The position numbers and the translations under genes were made by a program. Shown here piece by piece: positions 23,964 through 30,159 of a stretch of 48,014 nucleotides of DNA; the first letter of the stretch is position 1, and every line of letters starts with the position of its first letter. The notes beneath the pieces were generated by a model. The model had not been told where the DNA came from. It made no database searches and saw nothing but the letters and a program-made list of their open reading frames with translations. Source of the DNA: Synechococcaceae cyanobacterium (lineage in GTDB: Bacteria > Cyanobacteriota > Cyanobacteriia > PCC-6307 > Cyanobiaceae); the NCBI GenBank assembly GCA_947378425.1, contig CANCJV010000034.1, positions 1-48,014 of the forward strand, read 5' to 3'.

Positions 23964-24188
23964 TCAGGGCTGGCGCTGCAGCTGCGGCTTTTCTTCCGGC
24001 AGGATCGCGCCGGTCACCGGGCAGACCTGAAGGCAGATGCCGCAGTCAATGCAGGTGTCGAAATCGATCCAGTAAAAGCCCGTGCCCTTGCTGTTGGCGC
24101 CCTGGCCGGGGTGGATGCAGGCGACCGGACAGGCATCGACGCAATCCGCCACCCCTTCGCAGACGTCGGTGACGATCGTATGGGCCAT
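23964..24188 (-). CDS. Bacterial-type dicluster ferredoxin
   Basis: A 74-residue low-potential electron carrier. The N-terminal half has MAHTIVTDVCEGVADCVDAC followed by PVACIHPG, the arrangement of FdxA-like proteins whose first cluster is often 3Fe-4S. The second half has CIDCGICLQVCPVTGAILPEE, a classical 4Fe-4S CxxCxxCxxxCP motif. The start is the ATG at 24188; the alternative Met four codons upstream lacks family support. It lies 29 bases after the hisZ stop on the same strand and 119 bases before htpG. Redox partners are unknown. Confidence 0.92.
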   Translation of the reverse strand: MAHTIVTDVCEGVADCVDACPVACIHPGQGANSKGTGFYWIDFDTCIDCGICLQVCPVTGAILPEEKPQLQRQP

Positions 24189-24217
24189 CGAAGGGGGCAA
24201 GCGCGCTGACGCCGAGA

Positions 24218-25396
24218 CTAGCCAGCCAGCCAGATGGCCCCGCGGCAGCCCCGTTCAGCGGCCAGGACCTCGGCTGCCGCCTGGGAGGCGCAGGGCTGGC
24301 TGCAGAGCTCGGCGGCCTGGCCCTGCTGGTGCAGGTCGCCCATGCGGGCCAGGGCGGCGCCGATGGCCTCGCTGGAGCCGGCCGCCACCAGCCAGGGACT
24401 GGCGACGTCGGCCGGGCTGTCGCCGGAACCCAGCAGCTCGCGGATGGCGCCGATGTCGAAGCCGAAGCCGGTGCCGGCAGCCTGCTGGGGCTCGGGGCTG
24501 AAGCGGGCCACCAGGCCGTCGTAGCGGCCGCCGCTGGCGATCGCCACGGGAGCATCGCTGCCCTGGCAGACCAGCCGCAGCACCAGGCCGTCATAGAGAT
24601 CGAAATGGGGCTGGAAGGTGGGATCCACCTGCAGACGCACGCCGTGCCTGGCGGCACTCGGCGCCAGGCTGCTGAGCATGGTGGCCAGGTTCTGCAGCAG
24701 GGGCACCGGGCCCAGCCATTGCTGCAAAGCGCTCAGCACCGCCTGGGGTTCGCCCCGCAGCCCCATCAGGCTGGCCAGACGGTTGCGTTGCTGGTCAGGC
24801 AGATCGAGGGCCTCCAGGGCCAGGGGATCGAAGCCGGTGAGCGCCTTGCGGGCCGCCAGGCGCTGGGGGCTGGGCACCTCGGCCAGCAGGGCATCGAGCA
24901 GGCCGTGGTGGCCGATCAACAGGGTGGGGTGATGCTCGGCCTGCAATCCCAGGGTGGCGGCGGCGCTGAGCAGTAGGTGCAGCAGTTCGCTGTCAGCAGC
25001 GGCGCTGGCGTCGCCCAGCAGCTCCACGCCACTCTGCAGCGCCTCGCTGATGCGTTGGGAGCCGCTGTCGCCCAGGCTGGTGCGGAAGGTGGCGCCACAG
25101 GCCCAGAGCCGTAGCGGTCTCGGTTGGTCGGCGAGGCGGGTGCAGGCGGCCCGGGCGATCGAGGCCGTCAGTTCGGGCCGCAATCCCAGAGGTTCATCGG
25201 TGGCCAGGCGAACAACGTCTCGCGCGGCGATGGCGCCCCCCGCCGCCAGGGTGTCCTGGCGTTCGATCACCGGCGGATCGACCTCCTGATACCCCCAGAG
25301 GCGATACACCTCGGCCAGCAGCTCGCAGAGGCGACGATTGCGGGCGACCTCGCCGGGATTGAGATCGCGCACGCCGGCGGCAGGTTGCAGAGCCAT
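24218..25396 (-). CDS. hisZ: ATP phosphoribosyltransferase regulatory subunit HisZ
   Basis: HisZ is a histidyl-tRNA-synthetase paralogue that pairs with short HisG to catalyse and regulate the first step of histidine synthesis. The 392-residue protein has a class II synthetase core: VIERQDTLAAGG, PLGLRPELTASIAR (motif 2-like arginine), RPLRLWACGATFRTS, QSGVELLG, and YDLYDGLVLRLV-type and ASGGRYDGLVARFSPEP near residue 290. It lacks the HisRS C-terminal anticodon-binding domain; the tail of about 80 residues is divergent, favouring HisZ over HisS. The start is the ATG at 25396 (MALQPAAGVRDLNP). hisG is not in the window. It follows the inositol-monophosphatase-family gene by 55 bases. Confidence 0.9.
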   Translation of the reverse strand: MALQPAAGVRDLNPGEVARNRRLCELLAEVYRLWGYQEVDPPVIERQDTLAAGGAIAARDVVRLATDEPLGLRPELTASIARAACTRLADQPRPLRLWACGATFRTSLGDSGSQRISEALQSGVELLGDASAAADSELLHLLLSAAATLGLQAEHHPTLLIGHHGLLDALLAEVPSPQRLAARKALTGFDPLALEALDLPDQQRNRLASLMGLRGEPQAVLSALQQWLGPVPLLQNLATMLSSLAPSAARHGVRLQVDPTFQPHFDLYDGLVLRLVCQGSDAPVAIASGGRYDGLVARFSPEPQQAAGTGFGFDIGAIRELLGSGDSPADVASPWLVAAGSSEAIGAALARMGDLHQQGQAAELCSQPCASQAAAEVLAAERGCRGAIWLAG

Positions 25397-25451
25397 GGGC
25401 CAGGGCTGTCCTGATGGGAAAAGGGGGTCGAGTGATCCTATGGAGTGCTGA

Positions 25452-26426
25452 TCAGGGGGCCGATGGCGCGTTCGAATCGGCGGCCTCAATGCCTTTGTCA
25501 TCTCTGCCTGTGGCCTCAGTGCCATTGGCCTCGTCGGCACCTGTGGCGTCATCGAGTTCGGCAGCTCCATAGCTGGCACCCCTGAGGGGTTCACAGGACG
25601 CCAGGCCGTTGATCAGGGCCTGGTGCAGCCCCGGACTGCAGGCGATCAGTCGCCCTTCAGCGGGGTTAAGCCGCTGGCCGGCATAGTCGCTGATGATGCC
25701 GCCCGCTTCTTCCACCAGCACGATGCCGGCGGCCAGGTCCCAGGGGGACAGTCCCCGCTCCCAGTAGCCATCGAAACGACCTGCGGCCACACAGGCCAGA
25801 TCCATGGCAGCCGAGCCGGCTCGCCGCACCCCCCTGGTGCGGTGGGTGAACCAGGCGAATTCGGCGTAATTGTTGTCGAGGCGGGTGGTGCGGTCGTAGG
25901 CGAAGCCCGTGGCCAGAAGGGATTTCGCCAGGTGCTCGCAACCGCTGACCGCCAGGGGCGACGCATTGCACCAGGCTCCCAGACCCGCCGCAGCCCAGAA
26001 GAACTGGTTCAGGGCCGGTGCGGCCAGGGCGCCGAGCAGGGGCAGGCCCTGCCAGGTGAGTCCCACCGAGCTGGCGAAGAAGGGGAAGCCGTGGGCGTAG
26101 TTGGTGGTGCCATCGAGGGGATCGACACACCACTCGAGCTCGCCCGAGCCGGGGCGACGGCCGCTCTCCTCGGCCAGGATCCCCAGCCCCGGCGTCTCAG
26201 CCTCCAGCACGGCCAGGACAGCCGCTTCGGCCGCCTCATCGGCTTCGGTGACCAGGTCTCCGGCCCGGCCCTTCTCGCGGATCCGCTCGAGCTGGCCGAC
26301 GTACTGGCGCAGGACTGTGCCACCTGCCTCGGCCGCCCGCCGGGCCACTGCAGCCAGTTCGATCAGCTCAGCCTGATTGAGACCGCTGCCTGACAGGGCA
26401 GCACCGGAAAGGCTGAGATCCGTCAT
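25452..26426 (-). CDS. Inositol monophosphatase family protein
   Basis: Mg-dependent phosphatase of the IMPase/CysQ/FBPase fold. The three metal-binding motifs are present: ILAEESG (about residue 84), WCVDPLDGTTNYAHG (about 100-114) and GLSPWDLAAGIVLVEEAGG (about 225). Substrates in this family include inositol 1-phosphate, histidinol phosphate and PAP; adjacency to hisZ makes histidinol phosphate an idea worth testing but is not proof. The last 35-40 residues are an Asp/Glu/Ala/Thr-rich tail beyond the fold. The start overlaps the stop of the upstream 2Fe-2S ferredoxin gene by ATGA, so the two are coupled. Confidence 0.9.
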   Translation of the reverse strand: MTDLSLSGAALSGSGLNQAELIELAAVARRAAEAGGTVLRQYVGQLERIREKGRAGDLVTEADEAAEAAVLAVLEAETPGLGILAEESGRRPGSGELEWCVDPLDGTTNYAHGFPFFASSVGLTWQGLPLLGALAAPALNQFFWAAAGLGAWCNASPLAVSGCEHLAKSLLATGFAYDRTTRLDNNYAEFAWFTHRTRGVRRAGSAAMDLACVAAGRFDGYWERGLSPWDLAAGIVLVEEAGGIISDYAGQRLNPAEGRLIACSPGLHQALINGLASCEPLRGASYGAAELDDATGADEANGTEATGRDDKGIEAADSNAPSAP

Positions 26427-26788
26427 TCGTCGTCCAGAGGCAGACCGGGCCGAATCTTGCCGCGGCCGAAGTGGCGGCCGAATTGGAGGTCGTAGACCTC
26501 ATCCTCATCCTGAGTTTCCACCTCCAGCGGGCCGGTGGCCCGGGCGACGCAGAGCAGGCCGTAGCCGCGCCGGCGCACCTCCCGCGAGAGCCCCAGGGCT
26601 TCGCGCTGGTCGATGTCTCCCGCCAGCACCCGGACGGCGCAGGCCGTGCAGCAGCCATTGCGGCAGCTGAAGGGCAGCGGTTCTCCTTGCTGTTCAAAGC
26701 TGCGCAGGATGTACTCACCTTCGGGTACCTCCAGCCGGATCACCCGGTTCTGCTGGCGCCAGTGGATCGTGATCGGATGGCTTGGCAT
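26423..26788 (-). CDS. 2Fe-2S plant-type ferredoxin
   Basis: A 121-residue electron carrier of the plant/cyanobacterial [2Fe-2S] type. The cluster motif is SCRNGCCTACAVRV (Cx4CxxC), with the fourth cysteine in GYGLLCVARATGPLEVET. Compared with photosynthetic PetF it is longer and has a C-terminal Glu/Asp-rich tail (ETQDEDEVYDLQFGRHFGRG), a feature of divergent cyanobacterial ferredoxins of unknown partner. It is the first gene of a leftward unit with the IMPase-family gene (ATGA overlap), hisZ and the dicluster ferredoxin. Divergent from the tRNA-Ser gene. Confidence 0.92.
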   Translation of the reverse strand: MPSHPITIHWRQQNRVIRLEVPEGEYILRSFEQQGEPLPFSCRNGCCTACAVRVLAGDIDQREALGLSREVRRRGYGLLCVARATGPLEVETQDEDEVYDLQFGRHFGRGKIRPGLPLDDE

Positions 26789-26865
26789 GGAATGGCGGAC
26801 CTGGGAGGGAACATCAAAGCCGTGCAGGTCTCCCTGCTACATTGGCATCTGCCCCGTTTGCCCCC

Positions 26866-26952
26866 GGAGAGGTGGCCGAGTGGTCGAAGGCGCAGCACTG
26901 GAAATGCTGTATAGGGGCAACTTTATCGAGGGTTCGAATCCCTCCCTCTCCG
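26866..26952 (+). tRNA. tRNA-Ser (anticodon GGA)
   Basis: An 87-base class II tRNA. Acceptor arms GGAGAGG (26866-26872) and CCTCTCC (26945-26951) pair perfectly. D-arm region GCCGAGTGGTCGAAGGC, anticodon stem CAGCA/TGCTG with loop CTGGAAA (anticodon GGA), a long variable arm typical of serine tRNAs (about ATAGGGGCAACTTTATC), and T-arm GAGGG-TTCGAAT-CCCTC. The discriminator is G and the 3' CCA is not encoded (TTCC follows). It reads UCC and UCU codons. Confidence 0.97.
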
Positions 26953-26960
26953 TTCCTTGA

Positions 26961-26985
26961 GCCGGTCGTCATGACCGGCTTTTTT
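26961..26985 (+). terminator. Rho-independent terminator after tRNA-Ser
   Basis: Stem GCCGGTC (26961-26967) and GACCGGC (26973-26979) with loop GTCAT, followed by six T residues (26980-26985). It starts nine bases after the tRNA and faces the plus strand, so it ends the tRNA transcript. Confidence 0.92.
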
Positions 26986-27089
26986 GTGGCTCAAAATCTT
27001 CTTGAGTGCCACGATTGGGGGCAATGTTGCGACCACCTCGGGCGCCGTGTCGCACCGGGGTGGAAGATTCGTCCGAATCAGCTGCTGCC

Positions 27090-27917
27090 TCAGCCGAAGC
27101 GGCCGCTGACATAATCCTGGGTGGCCTGCTGGGCAGGGGCGTTGAAGATCTCCTCGGTCTCGCTGTACTCCACCAGGTAGCCCACCTTGCCGGAGCCGCC
27201 TTCCACCGCCTCGGCATTGAAAAAGGCGGTCATGTCCGCCACGCGCACCGCCTGCTGCATGTTGTGGGTGACGATGATGATCGTGTAATTGCGCTTGAGT
27301 TCGTGCATCGTTTCCTCGATCTTCAACGTTGAGATCGGATCCAGGGCCGAGCAGGGTTCATCCATCAGGATCACTTCGGGCTCGGTGGCAATGGCGCGGG
27401 CGATGCAGAGCCGTTGCTGCTGGCCACCGGAGAGGGCCAGGCCACTTTTCTGCAGCTTGTCCTTGCATTCATCCCAGACGGCCGCCTTGCGCAGCGAGCG
27501 TTCCACCAGCTCGTCCATGTCGCCGCGATAGCCGTTGATGCGGGCACCGAAGGCGATGTTTTCGTAGATCGTCTTTGGGAAGGGATTGGGCTTCTGGAAC
27601 ACCATGCCGATGCGGCGCCGCACTTCCACCGCATCGATGCGTGGGTGATAGAGATCCTGGCCGTCGAACAGCACCCGGCCCTTGAGATGGCAGCCCGGGA
27701 TCAGGTCGTTCATGCGATTGAGGGCGCGCAGCACCGTGGACTTGCCACAACCGGAGGGTCCGATGAAGGCCGTGACCCGACCATCGGGAATATCCATGAA
27801 GACGTTTTTGACCGCCTCGAAGTTTCCATAGGAAATCGAGACATCCTGAAGGGACAGACAGATGTTGCTGTTGCTGGTATTACGGTTGGCGGTCTGCTGG
27901 CTCAGGCTGCTGGTCAT
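27090..27917 (-). CDS. pstB: Phosphate ABC transporter ATP-binding protein PstB
   Basis: ATPase of the high-affinity phosphate importer. Motifs: Walker [22 protein letters not shown], the PstB-typical [18 protein letters not shown], signature [16 protein letters not shown], Walker [18 protein letters not shown] and H-loop [16 protein letters not shown]. The length of 275 residues is normal; the first 20 residues are a Ser/Asn-rich extension. It is the last gene of pstC-pstA-pstB. The 91 bases after pstA are AT-richer than the surroundings and may contain a processing or secondary start site. Confidence 0.97.
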   Translation of the reverse strand: MTSSLSQQTANRNTSNSNICLSLQDVSISYGNFEAVKNVFMDIPDGRVTAFIGPSGCGKSTVLRALNRMNDLIPGCHLKGRVLFDGQDLYHPRIDAVEVRRRIGMVFQKPNPFPKTIYENIAFGARINGYRGDMDELVERSLRKAAVWDECKDKLQKSGLALSGGQQQRLCIARAIATEPEVILMDEPCSALDPISTLKIEETMHELKRNYTIIIVTHNMQQAVRVADMTAFFNAEAVEGGSGKVGYLVEYSETEEIFNAPAQQATQDYVSGRFG

Positions 27918-28008
27918 GGCGGGGAAGAGGTGAAAGGGAGAGACGGTTCGTTGATCTGAAATTGAAAAATGATGCAGGATTCAACTCTGCGGTTGCAAGG
28001 AATCAGGG

Positions 28009-28935
28009 CTAGGTTTTTGAAATTCGGCTGAGCCATCGGGCCAGCAGATTGGCCGCCAGAATCATCATCACGAGCACAAAGGAAGCGGCCCAGGCCAATT
28101 CGTTCTGGGCTGGGTAGGGCATGATTGCGAAGTTGAAGATCAACACCGACATCGTGGCGATCGGGTTGAAAATGCCATCCGGCCAGAAGGCCGAAAACAG
28201 GGCTGTGAAGATCAATGGCGCCGTCTCACCAGCGGCTCGGGCGATCGCCAGCACCACCCCGGTGGAAATCGGTGTCAGGGCAGCAGGAATCACGATCTGG
28301 GTGATCGTCACGTAGCGCGAGGCGCCAACGCCGTAGGCTCCCAATCGCAGTTCATTGGGCACCAGTTTGAGGCCCTCATTGGTGGTTTTGATAACAGTGG
28401 GCAGCATCAGCACCGACAGGGCAATGCCACCGGCCATGGCGCTGTAGCTCTGGCCGAAGAAGATGCGGCTGGCGACGATCAGGCCGTAGACAAACACACC
28501 ACTGATGATCGAAGGCACGCCGGCCAGCACATCATTGGCGAAGCTCACCACCTGGCCGAACCAGCTCTTGCCCGCATATTCCGACAGGTAGACGCCGCCG
28601 GCCACACCGACTGGTATGGCAATCAAGGCAGCAATCAAGGTGACCAGCACGGTGCCGATCATGGCGTTGCCGATGCCGCCGCCTTCCAGGCCCGGGGCGG
28701 GGGGCAGTTCGGTGAACAGGCGCAGACTCAGCAAGCGGCCACCCTGAACCAACACGTAGACCAACACCAGCACCAGCGGCAGCACCGCCAGGGTGGCGAA
28801 AAGGCCGGAGATCAGGGTGAACAGTCCATTGAGCCGGTTGCGCTTCAGCTTCGGATCGAAGTTCAGAGGCCTGCGATCGAACAGGCTGGTGTCGCTGTTG
28901 GATTGGCGGCCTGAGCTGGTCATGGAGGACGTCAT
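28009..28935 (-). CDS. pstA: Phosphate ABC transporter permease PstA
   Basis: Inner-membrane permease of the phosphate importer, about 308 residues. It has a long hydrophilic N-terminus and then six membrane segments, beginning with LFTLISGLFATLAVLPLVLVLVYVL. Family landmarks are GGIGNAMIGTVLVTL, AIPVGVAGGVYLSEYAG, VLAGVPSIISGVFVYG, and the docking loop LVPNELRLGAYGVGASRYVTI with IARAAGETAPLIFTALF. The start ATG at 28935 lies eight bases after the pstC stop; 28923 is an alternative. A longer frame to 28977 overlaps pstC and is unlikely. Confidence 0.95.
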   Translation of the reverse strand: MTSSMTSSGRQSNSDTSLFDRRPLNFDPKLKRNRLNGLFTLISGLFATLAVLPLVLVLVYVLVQGGRLLSLRLFTELPPAPGLEGGGIGNAMIGTVLVTLIAALIAIPVGVAGGVYLSEYAGKSWFGQVVSFANDVLAGVPSIISGVFVYGLIVASRIFFGQSYSAMAGGIALSVLMLPTVIKTTNEGLKLVPNELRLGAYGVGASRYVTITQIVIPAALTPISTGVVLAIARAAGETAPLIFTALFSAFWPDGIFNPIATMSVLIFNFAIMPYPAQNELAWAASFVLVMMILAANLLARWLSRISKT

Positions 28936-28943
28936 GGTGGCGA

Positions 28944-29906
28944 TCAGTATTTGAGGCTGAGCCGGCGGACAACCCACTGGGCAAGCACATTCACCGAAAA
29001 GGTGAGGATCATCAGGATCAAGGCCGCATACATCAGGGCCGACACCTGAATGCCATCGGCTTCACCGAACTGGTTGGCGAGCATCGAAGCAATCGTGTTG
29101 CCGGGGGCCAGCAGCGAGAGATCGAAGTTGAGGGCGTTGCCGATGATCATGGTCACGGCCATGGTTTCACCCATCGCCCGACCCAGAGCCAGCATCACGC
29201 CACCGATGATCGAGGAGATCGCGGCCGGCAGGATCACGGCGAAGATCGCCCCCCAGCGGGTGGTGCCGACGCCGTAGGCCCCCTGGCGCAACTCGATCGG
29301 CACCTGATTGAGGGCATCGCGGGAGATGGCTGTGATGATCGGCAGCACCATCACCACCAGGATCAGGATCGCCGGCGCCATGCCCGGTCCCTGGGGCGTG
29401 GTGGCGAAGAAAGGAGTCCAGCCCAGCAGGTGATGCAGCAGCTCCAGGGCTGGCCGGATCGCCGGTTCCATCACGAAAATCGCCCACAGGCCCAGCACCA
29501 CTGAAGGAATCGCCGCCAGCAGTTCGACCATCAGTCCGATCAGTTCGCGCAGGCGAGTGGGGATCAGATCTTCGGTGATGAAAATCGCCGTGCCCACACC
29601 CAGGGGCACGGCGATCGCCAGGGACAGAATTGAGGTGACCAGAGTGCCGTAGATGGCGACGAAGGCCCCGTATTGCTCGTTGACCGGATCCCAGGCGGAG
29701 GTGACGAGAAAGCGAAGGCCGAAGCTGGCCATCGCCTCGCGCGAGCCCTGGAACACGGTGACCAGGATCGCCAGCAGCACGATCGCCACCAGAGAAGCCA
29801 GGGCGAGGGTGAGCTGGCGGAAACCCAGATCCAGGAGTTTTTCGCTCTGGGGGCGCCGCCGCAGGGTGAACTGAGCGTCAACGCTGAGTCCGGGATCGCT
29901 GGACAT
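28944..29906 (-). CDS. pstC: Phosphate ABC transporter permease PstC
   Basis: First permease of the phosphate importer, 320 residues from the ATG at 29906 (MSSDPGLSVDAQFTLRRR). Six membrane segments begin with LTLALASLVAIVLLAILVTVF. Landmarks are FGLRFLVTSAWDPVNEQYGAF, AVPLGVGTAIFITED, ELLAAIPSVVLGLWAIFVM, the docking loop VPIELRQGAYGVGTTRWGAIF and LGRAMGETMAVTMIIGNA. The frame is open upstream to 30080, but that region carries the Pho-box-like element and Pro/Ser-rich translation, so the shorter start is preferred. The operon is pstC-pstA-pstB; pstS and phoU are not adjacent. Confidence 0.95.
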   Translation of the reverse strand: MSSDPGLSVDAQFTLRRRPQSEKLLDLGFRQLTLALASLVAIVLLAILVTVFQGSREAMASFGLRFLVTSAWDPVNEQYGAFVAIYGTLVTSILSLAIAVPLGVGTAIFITEDLIPTRLRELIGLMVELLAAIPSVVLGLWAIFVMEPAIRPALELLHHLLGWTPFFATTPQGPGMAPAILILVVMVLPIITAISRDALNQVPIELRQGAYGVGTTRWGAIFAVILPAAISSIIGGVMLALGRAMGETMAVTMIIGNALNFDLSLLAPGNTIASMLANQFGEADGIQVSALMYAALILMILTFSVNVLAQWVVRRLSLKY

Positions 29907-30080
29907 GAGTTGACGGGCCTGAACGGGGCAGGAGACGGGACGACGGGAAGCGGCGGAGCTCGGCGGCTGAACGGTCCAGGGTTGGCTGGATGGTGGTGCG
30001 GCCTCAGCAAGAAGCTGGGTGGACCCCCGGGGACGCATGGATCCGTCACTCCGGAATCTACGAAGGGCATCTCGCTCCAC

Positions 30081-30099
30081 CGATTAAGCTCGGATTAAC
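30081..30099 (-). promoter_or_regulatory. Pho box upstream of pstCAB
   Basis: Read on the minus strand, this is GTTAATCC-GAG-CTTAATCG: two 8-base direct repeats separated by three bases. This is the arrangement described for cyanobacterial Pho boxes (repeats resembling PyTTAAPyPy(T/A)) bound by the PhoB/SphR regulator under phosphate limitation. A possible -10 element TAGATT lies 20 bases downstream (30055-30060). The element is 175 bases from the chosen pstC start and 61 bases from the divergent dnaK start. Binding is inferred from the match and from its position before a phosphate transporter. Confidence 0.7.
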
Positions 30100-30159
30100 G
30101 TCCGGATCGGACTTGTCATCTGACCGGTCCCGGTACCTTGGGGTTCCAGGCGGGGTTTC

